This document shows, one piece after another, positions 43,575 through 54,225 of a DNA stretch of 64,000 bases. The notes under the pieces are model-generated. The model saw only the letters and a list, made by a program, of their open reading frames with translations. It was not told the DNA's origin and made no database searches. Made by a program: the position numbers and the translations under genes. Numbering within the stretch: position 1 is the first letter of the stretch; each line of letters begins with the position of its first letter. The stretch lies in the NCBI RefSeq assembly GCF_003013715.1, contig NC_072814.1, positions 1,426,001 to 1,490,000 on the forward strand. The letters are read 5' to 3'. Source of the stretch: Candidozyma auris (taxonomy: Eukaryota > Ascomycota > Pichiomycetes > Serinales > Metschnikowiaceae).

Positions 43575-45350
43575 ATGGCCTTGACTTTCCGCGAGCAGCT
43601 AGCTGGCTTTCCAGTGCGTCAGATGCTTGTTGTGTCGCTAATTCGTTTTTCCGAGCCGCTTGCGTTCACATCACTTTTTCCCTATCTATACTTCATGATT
43701 CGTGATTTTCAAATCGCTCCAACGGAGCAGGAGATTTCCAAATACTCGGGTTATTTAGCCTCAAGTTTTGCATTCTGTCAGTTCTTATGTGCGGTACAGT
43801 GGGGAAAAGCGCTGAACAAAGTGGGCAGAAAGCCGATTTTGCTATTCGGACTCTTTGGCACCTCGCTTTCCCTTCTCCTATTTGGGTTCAGCACCAACTA
43901 CTATATGGCACTTGGTGCTAGAAGTTTGGCTGGCTGCCTTAATGGAAACATCGCTGTATTGCGTACTGTAATAGGAGAGATTTGTGTGGAGAGAAGACAT
44001 CAAGCGTTGGGTTTTAGTACCCTCCCTCTACTCTTCAACTTTGGCTCTGTCATAGGTCCTCTTGTTGGTGGCTCGTACCTTTTGACAAGACCAAGCCCAC
44101 GGTCTCCTTATGAAGACAGCAGCGAAGTGGTTGCGAAGTCTTTGAAGAATTCGTTTATTGAATTTCGTGCTAAACATCCTTATGCCCTTTCGAATGTTGT
44201 TGTATGCTGTTTTCTCTGGTTCAGCTTGATTATTGGACTCTTGTTCCTTGAAGAAACGAACGAGGACTTTTGCAAACGCCGTGACATTGGCCTTGAGATT
44301 GGTGACTCCATCTTGTACTACCTCTTTGGTCGCAAGAGGCCATTGAGACCCTGGCAACGTGGGTACCATGACCCTGAGCAGTTCACGCCTGAGCAGATTC
44401 AGGCAGAAGGCATTCTTCGTGAGAGAACAGGTGTCGTGGGCGATGAGACTAGATCCATAGACCTGGCAATCCTGCCTTTTTCGTCTGCTCCACCATCTGA
44501 GAACACGCCATTGCTCAGATCTGACGACGAATCCAGTCTTTCAGACAATATTGACAACACTGTTGAAGAGATTGTTGAGGAAGATGAGCCTGTGGAGCCT
44601 TACCTCTCCCGCAAAACCTCCCGTTCAATGTCCAACGCAGTCATCAGACGTTATTCTCTGGCCCTGGAGTACATTCCAAAACCCGAGCCCAGTGCACTAA
44701 CTCCCCAGGTTATTACCGTGATCATATCCAACTGTATAATATCCTTGCACAGCATTGCTTATAATGAGTTTCTTCCAGTGTTCTTGGCAGGTCGCTTCCA
44801 GAAGGACAAACTACAGTTTCCTTTTCGCATTGAGGGTGGCTTTGGATTGGACTCAAGCTACATCGGTAATCTTTTTTCCTCTACAGGTATAATGGGAATG
44901 TTGATTGTGTTGATCATCTTCCCGTGGATTGACCGACGTCTCGGCACAATGGAGGGCTTCAGACTTTCCTTACTGTTCTTCCCGATCGTCTACGCATCAG
45001 TACCATTGGCCATTTTCACCCTACACAAGTACAATCCAGCGTTTCCCAAGTGGTTTACACCAGTTCTACTTTACAGCTTGACTTCTCTTAAAACACTCGC
45101 CTCCGCTACAGGTATGCCTCAGGTTATGCTTCTCAACCACAGAGCTGCTGCCAAACAGCACAGAGCGTACGTCAATTCGCTAACCATGAGTATGTTGGCA
45201 TTGGCCAGGTGTATTGGACCCATTGTATTTGGCTACCTCATGACGTTAGGCGACAACTGGCAAATTGGTTGGCTCAACTGGTGGCTCATGGCGTTATTGG
45301 CTCTTTTTGGCTTATTTCAGTCCTTCACCATGAGAGACTACGAAGACTGA
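43575..45350 (+). CDS. MFS transporter, YCR023C/ZIFL-like, first copy of tandem pair
   Basis: The 591-residue, twelve-helix major facilitator begins ALTFREQLAGFPVRQMLVV, with FSEPLAFTSLFPYLYFMIRDF in the first helix, as in fungal YCR023C-like proteins. The loop-2/3 motif A reads GKALNKVGRKP: the usual Asp of DRxGRKP is replaced, unlike the next gene. The central cytoplasmic loop (about residues 235-360) is long, acidic and Ser-rich with ENTPLLRSDDESS, and ends in an IRRYS phosphosite-like motif. Substrate unknown; relatives are vacuolar or plasma membrane transporters of metal chelates or drugs. It is paralogous to the downstream gene, 398 bases away in the same direction. Confidence 0.85.
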   Translation: MALTFREQLAGFPVRQMLVVSLIRFSEPLAFTSLFPYLYFMIRDFQIAPTEQEISKYSGYLASSFAFCQFLCAVQWGKALNKVGRKPILLFGLFGTSLSLLLFGFSTNYYMALGARSLAGCLNGNIAVLRTVIGEICVERRHQALGFSTLPLLFNFGSVIGPLVGGSYLLTRPSPRSPYEDSSEVVAKSLKNSFIEFRAKHPYALSNVVVCCFLWFSLIIGLLFLEETNEDFCKRRDIGLEIGDSILYYLFGRKRPLRPWQRGYHDPEQFTPEQIQAEGILRERTGVVGDETRSIDLAILPFSSAPPSENTPLLRSDDESSLSDNIDNTVEEIVEEDEPVEPYLSRKTSRSMSNAVIRRYSLALEYIPKPEPSALTPQVITVIISNCIISLHSIAYNEFLPVFLAGRFQKDKLQFPFRIEGGFGLDSSYIGNLFSSTGIMGMLIVLIIFPWIDRRLGTMEGFRLSLLFFPIVYASVPLAIFTLHKYNPAFPKWFTPVLLYSLTSLKTLASATGMPQVMLLNHRAAAKQHRAYVNSLTMSMLALARCIGPIVFGYLMTLGDNWQIGWLNWWLMALLALFGLFQSFTMRDYED

Positions 45351-45748
45351 AATTCGGTGTGCTAGCAACACGGCTAATTCAAAATCAAGAAGGGTACCTT
45401 CGTTATTCCGTATGAACCTTATTCGGCGGCGGAATGGCGGCGCTTTTCGGCGATTTGCAGCCACAGATAAATCGCGCGCGCTAATGTGTCATAACGATGG
45501 AGTGCTCCGCGTGTGTGCAGTAGGTACCTGGATTGGCTTCTGGTCATTAAGAAATTTCACTAAAACAAAGACAAACATCTTATTTCTTTTATAAGAGCAG
45601 CTATTTAGAGGCCCCTCAAGCTTGAGTCATAGCCTGAGATCTCTGGCTTTTCGAATTCGTCGCATATAACTTGCATATCACCCTCATTTATCACCTCACG
45701 AACTTATTTGTGAAACCTTTTCGATTATCATTACCATCTAACACCAAA
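45351..45748. other. Intergenic between MFS paralogues
   Basis: Promoter of the second transporter. It holds a CG-rich patch (45423-45481) and AT-rich sequence at 45555-45600; no feature recognised. Confidence 0.5.
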
Positions 45749-47440
45749 ATGCCCTCATTCAGAGAACAAATGAAGGGTTTTCCGCTATGGCAAATGACTG
45801 TCATTTGCATCATTCGATTTTCTGAACCCATCGCCTTCACGTCCCTTTTTCCCTATGTCTACTTCATGATTCGAGATTTTCATATCGTCGACGACCCTGC
45901 AAAAATCTCCAAGTACACTGGATATATGGGAGCATCCTTCGCCTTTGCCCAGTTTCTCTGCTGCATTCACTGGGGTCGGCTCTCCGATCGTATTGGCCGC
46001 AAGCCAGTGCTTCTTCTAGGTCTTCTAGGCACTGCTACTTCCCTTCTCATATTTGGTTTCTCAACAAACTTCTATATGGCTATCACTGCTCGAACGCTTA
46101 TGGGTGCTCTCAACGGCAATATTGCTGTTTTGCAAACCATGGTCGGTGAGGTGGTCAAGGAAAGAAGGCATCAGTCGATGGCATTTTCCTGTCTTCCGCT
46201 CCTATGGAATGTAGGGTGTGTGGTAGGGCCTTCCATTGGCGGCTCCAGAATTTTCACAAGACCCAAAATGTCTTCAGGCGATGTCAAATCTTTGGGTTCG
46301 TATGATCGCTTTGTTGAAAAGCACCCGTACGCCATGTCAAATGTTGTTGTTGCATGTCTTCTTCTCTTCAGTTTCGTGGTAGGGCTTTTATTCCTTGAGG
46401 AAACTCAACTCAAAGCGAAGTTGAAGTATGACTACGGCCTAGCATTCGGTGATCGCATACTTATCGTGTTAGGATTTTCGCCGCTGGCTCAAAGTAAAAA
46501 GAGCGAAGACATCCAAGAGACACCTTCAGAAACGACTCCATTGACCTCAGATGCGATTTATGACTCCATAGACGAGAGTGCGTTTGAAGAGGATGATGAT
46601 GACCGTTCAATCAGCTCTTTCGATCAACCGTTAACTCGTAGGACTTCGTTGGCGATCATCCGCCGCTACTCGAGTTCTTCACTTCAACGCACCACAACCA
46701 ACACATCAGTTTTTGACGAGACGAAAAGTATTTTCAAAGCGTTCCGCAACAAGAAAATCTTCAGCAATAAGGTGCGGGCCACCATTCTTGCATACTTTTG
46801 TCTCTCCTTCCATGCCCTTGTTCACTCAGAATTCTTGCCTGTCTTTCTTGCTGGTAAATTCCAACCTGAGCTGCTTCAGTTCCCTTGGCACTACAAGGGT
46901 GGTATGTCGTGGGAGACCAGCAGAATTGGTTCGTTACTATCAACAACGGGCTTTGGTGGTTGTTTCATCATTATTGTTGTGTTCCCCATCTTAGATAGAC
47001 ACATGAGGAACATCGACGTCCTAAGAATTGCGTCTGTTGTATTCCCTGTGGCATACCTCCTCGTGCCATATACCATCTTCACTCGCCCAGAGTATGAGCC
47101 TAAATTTCCTTCATGGCTCTCGACTGCTGGAGTCTACACATGTGCATCATTCCAAAGTGCGGCAGCAGCGCTCTCGTTTCCTCAGATGGTGATCTTGGTG
47201 TATCGTGCAACTATTCCCAAACACCGTGCCTTTGTTAACTCGACCGCCATCAGCTGCACAGCACTTGCACGTTGTGTAGCGCCATTGCTCTGGGGAGCTT
47301 TGATGTCATTCTTCGATAGTAGAGGAGTCGGTCAGGTGTCGTGGAACATCCTTGCTGTTATAGCGCTATTCACGCTGATTCTTGCCTTCAAATTAGATGA
47401 GTACGACGAGGACCTACATCGAGATGACCAAATGGCTTAA
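45749..47440 (+). CDS. MFS transporter, YCR023C/ZIFL-like, second copy of tandem pair
   Basis: A 563-residue paralogue of the preceding gene, starting MPSFREQMKGFPLWQMTVI; the in-frame residues upstream to 45671 are leader. Motif A is canonical (GRLSDRIGRKP), and the helix-1 FSEPIAFTSLFPYVYFMIRDF is nearly the same as in the first copy. The central loop again carries ETTPLTSDA and RRTSLAIIRRYSSSS, possible kinase targets. The N- and C-terminal helical bundles align throughout, so this is a whole-gene tandem duplication followed by divergence. Retention of the intact motif A here suggests this copy kept the ancestral transport mechanism. Substrate unknown. Confidence 0.87.
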   Translation: MPSFREQMKGFPLWQMTVICIIRFSEPIAFTSLFPYVYFMIRDFHIVDDPAKISKYTGYMGASFAFAQFLCCIHWGRLSDRIGRKPVLLLGLLGTATSLLIFGFSTNFYMAITARTLMGALNGNIAVLQTMVGEVVKERRHQSMAFSCLPLLWNVGCVVGPSIGGSRIFTRPKMSSGDVKSLGSYDRFVEKHPYAMSNVVVACLLLFSFVVGLLFLEETQLKAKLKYDYGLAFGDRILIVLGFSPLAQSKKSEDIQETPSETTPLTSDAIYDSIDESAFEEDDDDRSISSFDQPLTRRTSLAIIRRYSSSSLQRTTTNTSVFDETKSIFKAFRNKKIFSNKVRATILAYFCLSFHALVHSEFLPVFLAGKFQPELLQFPWHYKGGMSWETSRIGSLLSTTGFGGCFIIIVVFPILDRHMRNIDVLRIASVVFPVAYLLVPYTIFTRPEYEPKFPSWLSTAGVYTCASFQSAAAALSFPQMVILVYRATIPKHRAFVNSTAISCTALARCVAPLLWGALMSFFDSRGVGQVSWNILAVIALFTLILAFKLDEYDEDLHRDDQMA

Positions 47441-48276
47441 ATGTGGGCAAGTTAGAAGTGCACTCATTCTTAGCACTACGTTGCATTCACTTGCATTTGT
47501 TTGCAGATTGTCCTTGTCGTCAAGGTCAACACTATGTGTTGAGAGCAATTGCTGTCGCAACATAATGCCCATGTTACACCCGACCAGGGCGATCAAGGCG
47601 GCTAAATATTTATTATTGCATTGACAATATGAGCAAAGACGGTCTGAATTAAACCGCTCAATGCTCGATGATTAAGCTACTTACGATGGATTGTCGAGGT
47701 AGACTTTCAACTGAATAGACGTAGAATGTTAATCATACCTTTCTATCAAAATTGACCCTCACATGAAATTACGGCCATCGTAGGTATAGCAGGAATGACA
47801 GGAATTGGCAATTTTATCTACGTCGCCGCCAGGTACACACACATTACTGTTGTCTTTTTTTTTTCGCTAACTCCTTTCTACGTCAATCGTATTTTCGCTT
47901 GCTTATGAAAATTTCGCTACCATTTCCACTATTCTTACGAATGCAGCAGCCGAAGTAGAGGTTGCAAAGAAAAAGTACTACATAGTATAAAAACTACATA
48001 AAAGGCCGACTCTTAAATCATTTCGAGCAAAATTATAACATTTTCTGTGGAATCTAAACATAGTGGCACAACACCGTTAAAAATACATCATTAGTAGTGA
48101 CTGGTGTGTCCTGTACACAAACCTCCAGAGAGCACGGCTTAGATGTCACCCACAGCCCGAATATAAAGATTACCTATACGCTGTATGCAGTGCGATATCA
48201 ATGGTCTGCCAAGAGGTGCTTGGAAGTGGACACCTAAATACGCTAACTACTCTTTCTTCTTTTCTCATCAGATATC
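47441..48276. other. Intergenic upstream of the Rcr-like gene
   Basis: AT-rich. CTAACTAC at 48243 followed by a pyrimidine tract and CATCAG ending at 48271 is a good branchpoint-acceptor pair six bases before the ATG, suggesting a 5'-UTR intron; a GTATGC donor-like site lies near 48182. Confidence 0.4.
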
Positions 48277-48726
48277 ATGAATCTCGAATTAGCCAAACGT
48301 TATGTCTACTACACGAATAGAGACAGCGGGTGGTACAGATGGAGATGGCTCCTCTGGCTCATCCTTATTCCTGTCTTCTTTATCATTTTAGCTCTTTTCT
48401 TTATGAGAAGAAGGAGAAACAGAGCTCATGTCATGACCAATCAGCCCTATTACAAGGAAAATTATGCTCCACAAGGTGGGTACGTGCCACCTCCACCTCC
48501 TCCTCAGCCCCAGCAAACAGGGTACGGGGGCGGCTACCAGCAAGGATACCAGGCGGGTTACGGTTCGGGAACAGGGGGCAACCAAGGCAACTCGGGCTTC
48601 AACAATGACTATAATCAGAATTACGGTGTGGGCAGCCTGAGCTATGGAAACGAGGGCTACCTGGGTTCTGCAGCACCCCCAGACTATGCACCTCCTCTGG
48701 AGCCTCCTAAGGGATACACTAAGTAA
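48277..48726 (+). CDS. Rcr1/Rcr2-like single-pass membrane protein
   Basis: A 149-residue protein: a short Tyr-rich N-terminus (KRYVYYTNRDSGWYRWRW), one membrane helix (residues about 24-43), a strongly basic stop (MRRRRNR), then a Pro/Gly/Gln/Tyr-rich tail with a PPDY (PPxY) motif, which is the binding site for the Rsp5 ubiquitin ligase WW domains. This is the architecture of S. cerevisiae Rcr1 and Rcr2, which act on Congo red resistance, chitin deposition and plasma membrane protein traffic. The tail is low complexity (QQGYQAGYGSGTGG), so homology rests on the N-terminal half and the PPxY motif. It is shorter than yeast Rcr1 (213). Confidence 0.68.
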   Translation: MNLELAKRYVYYTNRDSGWYRWRWLLWLILIPVFFIILALFFMRRRRNRAHVMTNQPYYKENYAPQGGYVPPPPPPQPQQTGYGGGYQQGYQAGYGSGTGGNQGNSGFNNDYNQNYGVGSLSYGNEGYLGSAAPPDYAPPLEPPKGYTK

Positions 48727-49134
48727 GGCGCATACAGCTTTCGGAAGTTTCTTATCATAAAATTGGGAGGAGCGAACTAGATTTTCTTTATTCAGGTCCT
48801 TGTACCAGCAGGATGTCGATGAAGCGTCTGGTTGGTGGCTGGAATGATTGTTTACCCCTAGTTTACATTGATTGATGTGCTAGGACCATCTACATGTGCT
48901 TTAGTACCACGCATCTAATAGGAGTACGGCTTTGCAGGTACTTGATGCTTCGTCCTTTTCTTTTCCTTCTTTTTACCTTAATTATACTGATGACAATATA
49001 CGATTTTTTCAACATTTCCGTCTCTACAATCACTATCAAAGCTGCGTACAACTTCTGTATAATACAACCATTTCATCCCAATATTGTCCAGCAATGGTCC
49101 TGATTATTCGGTGAAGACCGTTTTTTGTTTTTAT
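48727..49134. other. Convergent 3' flanks
   Basis: AT-rich 3' regions of the Rcr-like gene and the zinc-cluster gene; no gene supported. Confidence 0.5.
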
Positions 49135-50616
49135 CTAGTAGTCGAATTCCTGCGACCACACATCAAAGTTCTTGAGAGTTTGGAAGTTCTCGTCGTTGAC
49201 ATATCTCTTCTTTGTGATCACATAATGGAAGAGTCTCTCATCAAACTCATACAACGGCCAATATTTATTCCTGAACCAGACAATGTAATCCCTCCAAACA
49301 CTATGTTCAAACGACCAAAGCCTGACGTGAATACATATGCAAGCGTAAGCGTATAATAGCCTTAGGGCGAAGAAGTTCTTCTCTCTTACGTAAGGAACCA
49401 ATTGAGGTGATATCATCACGAGCCATTTGTACAAATTCACAGGGTAATTGAACTTGACGGACAAAATAAACGCCTTTTCTAGAAACAACAAGCAGTGTCT
49501 TATATCATTGATGAAAGCGCTCTTCTCCAGACTTATGTCGAAGAAGCTGATGCCACCAAGAAAATCGTTGAACTGGTTTTTTAAATCTTCGACGAATTTC
49601 ACCTTGCGGGGCGGTACATAATGTAATTCGTCTGCGTAAAAGAGGTCTCCGATGTCAGATGTGATAAGCAAGTCGTAGTCACTAAAAACGATGGTCTTTA
49701 ATCCCATGGCGACATTGAGCAAATCATTCTTTGGCTCATATCCGTCCTCTGCAAAGCTCACAAGGGGTATCAACTTCCAAGGTTGAAGAGCTAAGAAGCT
49801 ATAAATTAAGTAATTTGAGATGGAAGCCTCATTTAGATAATTGACCTTCTCTTGCTTCGTCCTATCTGGGCTTTGATACTTCATAAGCGCCTCATTGGAT
49901 CCGTTAAGAGCGCCGCCAAAGTACTCAGAAGCTCTCGTAAACAAATTGATATCCATCTTGGCGCCCTCAAACAAGTGGTCGTCTGCGAATACCCTCTGGA
50001 CTTTCCATGTCTCGCTAGCAGCTTCCAACTCCCTTGTTAGCTCGTCTGCATTGAGCTTATCGTTCAAGACACTGCCCAATCCGCACAATGGCATGATCGT
50101 AAGGCATCCCATCGCCAACACTGCCAGCCTGATTGCTGACGAGGAAGCGAAGTAGCGAGGGATCACTTTTTCCCACACATAGACATGGCGCTTATTGACA
50201 TTGTAAGTCATGAAGGGAACACAAACATCGTTGAAGAAGCGAACCACTCGTAGCTCAAATCGCAGCAATTGAAGCAGGTCTGCTGTGCTTCCTAGGAGCA
50301 TTTGAAACGTTAGGCTCCTCGACTCGGAAAAAATCTCGTCCTCAATTGGAGTTGAGTCCGTAGAGCTCGACATCAGCACGTAATAATCCCAAACATCTTG
50401 CTTCACAGGATCCTTAGACACTTGAAACAGATCTGGGTATACACATCGTCTACCTCTGTAGCTGCAATACTCACACACTGGTCTAGCTTCGTTGCACTGG
50501 GGTTAGCAAGCAATCAAGCACCAAAAAAAAAGTAGCACACATACCTTGATCTTGAGTTTTTTGCAACTAAGACAGCCCATCTTGGACTGCCTTGCACGAG
50601 ATCGGCTCGTAGTCAT
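49135..50616 (-). CDS. Zn2Cys6 transcription factor A, two exons, tandem pair
   Basis: Exon 1 is 50616-50545 (24 codons) and exon 2 is 50496-49135, giving 477 residues. Exon 1 ends GCLSCKKLKIK and exon 2 begins CNEARPVCEYC, so only splicing restores the six-cysteine cluster C-x2-C-x6-C-x6-C-x2-C-x6-C (residues 15-43). The rest is a helical regulatory domain without a recognised name; motifs such as LLQLLRFELRVVRFFNDV and LRLLYAYACICIHVRL are shared with the neighbour downstream. The two genes lie head-to-tail about 970 bases apart and are clearly duplicates. Target genes unknown. Reading exon 2 alone from its first Met would lose half of the zinc cluster. Confidence 0.88.
50497..50544 (-). 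other. Intron in zinc-cluster gene A (48 nt)
   Basis: Starts GTATGT, ends TTGCTAACCCCAG. The branchpoint TTGCTAAC is only a few bases from the acceptor. Phase 0, between codons for Lys and the third cysteine; retained sequence would meet an in-frame TAA at the branchpoint. Confidence 0.9.
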
Positions 50617-51584
50617 CGTAGTCACCAAGTGGTGATTCTGCACACCTTATAAAGGAACGGCTTGAGTTCGATGGCGCTAAGCCTCCAAGATGATGGAGTC
50701 GCTGACCTCGAATTAATTGGAGGTTAAATGCGGTTGGCTCTCAAAGGGAGTGATATTAGTGGACTATAAGGTTGAAATAAATGTGGGGGCGAATACACAG
50801 AGATACTATGCGACTCACTTCGGTGAGGAGTGGGGCTTTTTAGATCAGTAATGATGAGGATGCTCCTATACACCATACATTTGAGACAATCATATCGTTT
50901 GACCTAATGAGTAGGTTCAAATTCTTCAGTACATTTGATGTTGCAAATTAATGACCAAATCATGTTGAGCTGTGGGTGACTTTGTGTCTAGTGATGTAGT
51001 CACAGCACCCTTGATACATCACAGCACGTCCTTTGGCCATGCTATTCAGGTTCACAGGATCTCTTAAAATGCTTCATGAGAAGACCACTTCAGTCTGTAT
51101 AGTCGTAATTTACCTAGAGATAGTGTCACTCTCCTTTTAAAAGTAGTGAATCTCAAAAAATCTAATGTCTTCGATAGAAGGTGCTTTTGTGAGGAACATA
51201 TAAGACACACACGTCATCCAACACTTGATCTGATGTGAGACTTTTTGAGGAACTTTTAACGCGATATAATGATGTATGTCACTAGTACTGAGTAGTATTG
51301 TACAAGGACATAGACAAGAGAACCGAACAGGTAGCTTGAATTCGAAGCTTTGATCTCTATGGCTTCAAGTCGAGTAATCTTTTGAAGCGATTGAAATATG
51401 CTTCTTCATTTATCTTCTTTTCGACTGTTATCGTCTACAATCATGTATTGATGCCGGTTCATGGCATCCACAATCAAATCCCATGATGGTGTGGCATTAT
51501 ATATACAAGTTTTATTCGACGCTAATTACCCATTCTCCAATCATCCTATCACTATCCATAGCCTTCGACAGCGTATTTTACGCT
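50617..51584. other. Intergenic between the two zinc-cluster paralogues
   Basis: Promoter of gene A and 3' flank of gene B, AT-rich; no gene or RNA recognised. Confidence 0.5.
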
Positions 51585-53088
51585 TTATTGCATCACATAT
51601 GCTAAAGGATTACCTGAGGTGTAATCAAAATGTGGTGCCCACACCTCAAAGTCTTTGAGTGAGGTGAAATTATCATCAATAATATAATTTCTGTTTGTGA
51701 TCACATAGTGATATAGTCTCTCGTCAAATTCATTGAGTGGTCCATACTCGTCTCTGAACCACACAACGTAGTCTTTCCAAGAGTTTTGCTCAAAGGGGCA
51801 AAGTCTGCAATGTACACATATACAAGCGTAAGCGTACAAGAGACGTAACGCAAATAGGTTTTTAGCTCTGACGTAAGGCACAATTTGAGGCGCCATTATC
51901 ACGAGCCACTTGTATAACATCACAGGAAAGTTGAATTTTATCGACAAATTGAAAGCTTTTTCCAATACAAGCAAGCACTCGCGAATATCATTGATCATGG
52001 TGCTCACTTCCAGAGAGATGTCGAAGAAGCTGATGTCACCAAGGAACTCGTCGAATTGCTTCCTCAAATCGTCAACAAACTTAACCTTACGGCGAGGCGT
52101 GAATTGAAGCTCGTCCAACTGAAAGATGTCACCAACAGCTGTTGTCGTCAAGTGAGGAAAGTTACTGAGAAGAACATTCTTGAACCCTAAAGCCATATTA
52201 AGCATGTCACTCTTGGGTTCTTGCTCGGAGAAGTCCACAAGAGGAATCAACTTCCATGGTTGTATGCCCAAAAAGCAATAAATAAGGTAATTTGCAACCG
52301 AAGCCTCGAGAATACTGCGCAGTCTCTCCTGTTGCGTTGAGTCTGGTTTTTGATACTCCAATAGGACCTCCCTGGCACCCTTTACCGCCGATTCAAAGTA
52401 CTCGGAGGCTCGTCGGAACAAATTCACGTCTTGCTTGTTTTGTTCGATCAACTGATCATCTGCAAACAACCTCTGCACCTTCCAAGTCCCGCTAGCAGCC
52501 TCCAATTTTCTGGCCAAGACCTCTGCGTTAGATTCCTCCTCCAACACGTTATCCAAGCCGCAAAATGGCATAACGGTAAGACATCCCAAGGCCAAAACAG
52601 CCAGCTTGATAGTTGTAGACGTGCCAAAATACTGAGGCACCACACTCTTCCAGATGTAAACCTGTCGTCTGTTCACATTATATGTTATCCAAGGAACGGC
52701 CAAATCATTGAAGAATCGAAGTACTCGTAGCTCGAATCGCAGCAATTGTAGCAGTTGCGCCGTACACCCTAACAAGACCTGAAACGTCAAATCTCGAGAC
52801 TGAGAAAAGATTTCCTCCTCGAACGGTGACGAATCGCTCGAGCTTGACAGCAGTGAGTAGGCTTCCAGAGCCTCTTTAAGTGGGTCGCCAGCGACTCGAA
52901 ACACGTCTGGGTACACACATCGTCTCCCTCTGTGTCTGCAATACTCACACACGGGTCTGGCCTCGTCACACTTCGAGTTAGCAAGAATTGGCAACAGCAA
53001 ACGTAGGATGACGTACCTTTATTTTGAGCTTCTTGCAACTGAGACATCCTTTTTTCGAAGGTCTCGCTCGGGTCATGCCCATGGGCAT
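51585..53088 (-). CDS. Zn2Cys6 transcription factor B, two exons, tandem pair
   Basis: Exon 1 is 53088-53017 (24 codons) and exon 2 is 52970-51585, giving 485 residues. Joining places GCLSCKKLKIK against CDEARPVCEYCRHRGRRC, a complete binuclear zinc cluster at residues 15-43, the same position as in gene A. The start at 53088 is chosen because it makes exon 1 exactly as long as in gene A; ATGs at 53082 and 53076 are alternatives. Close similarity to gene A runs to the end (GCLTVMPFCGLDNVL, LFALRLLYAYACICVHCRL, YHYVITNRNYI). Probably a sequence-specific activator or repressor of unknown targets. Confidence 0.88.
52971..53016 (-). other. Intron in zinc-cluster gene B (46 nt)
   Basis: Starts GTACGT (a less common donor), ends TTGCTAACTCGAAG. 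Same codon position and phase as the intron of gene A, and the same TTGCTAAC branchpoint, so it predates the duplication. Confidence 0.87.
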
Positions 53089-54225
53089 TGTAGCGGTAAA
53101 TGTACTATTGGAGTGGATGGTTGATACCCCTACTATGAAGGACAGTCTGGATAAAAGACAAAAGCCCAGTTTGGGCAATTGCAATGGCACTTTTAAGATA
53201 GACAAATGGCGATCCCTTTCGAAAAGTACTTTCCTCAGTTGGTGATACGGCAACAGTCTTACTGAGGATGGGAAGAAACTGTACGACTGTGAGACCGGCC
53301 ATCGGCTCCATTCAAGGTGGCCCAACAAAAGTAATCTAAAAAGACAAGACAGCATTGAAGTATTCACTTTGGGAAGAACACTAAGGGGTTTCCTTGCACT
53401 GTCTTATTCTTCACTCTAATGATCTATTGATGGCGTACTTGTATCGAGTAGACGGGCATCACCGAGTGCATCATCAAACAAAGCGATGCATGTTGCACCT
53501 CCATATGAGCTTTGAAGCTAGAACTGTACTCGTTTTGCCAGAAATAGTAATACTTGACATGTTCAGAACAAGGACGTCAAGTTGACTGACTAGGGGGTAA
53601 TCTATGGCCAGCACGGTATGCTAGCCTTCACCTGCAACTAAAACAAAGAGCACTACGAAGCGGGTACTATTCATTGAAGATTTCGGGGTAGATGCTCCTG
53701 GTTACAAAGTCTGACTTAATTTACGTCGAGGTACCTTCATTCAGATTTCTCAAAATTGGACCAGATAGCATCCAGCGACTTACAAGGTTCTTGCGATTCC
53801 CGATTTATTAAGTACAAAAAAATTCCCGTCGTAAAACAAATATAAAAAAATGAAGATATAAAAAAATGGAGGTGTAATAGATAATGTCATCGTATTATGG
53901 TGGGGGGAGGAGTGTTCAGCAAAAGCGCCCGCTAAAACGGTTTCCAAATATGAACTGCAACCAAATCTTAGTGCCGAGTCAAGCATCTGCCAACTCAATT
54001 CGTGGTTCTTGAAGGTATTAGTCATTATGAGCCTCTAGGAGGCGAAGATTGGATAAAAGTAAGGCGTCACGAAATTTCCACGGCAGACACATGAAAGGAG
54101 AAAAATAAACCCAAGAATGGCAGCAGCTATGCAAAGTCACAATTTTATTGAGCACAATTGCAAAACACAAAACAGAAGCAGCCCAAAGGCCACCACAGAG
54201 ATCCTAAAGCAAGCACACAGGCTGC
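53089..54225. other. Intergenic upstream of zinc-cluster gene B
   Basis: Upstream region of gene B and 3' flank of PMP1. A-tracts near 53815-53870. No gene supported. Confidence 0.5.
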
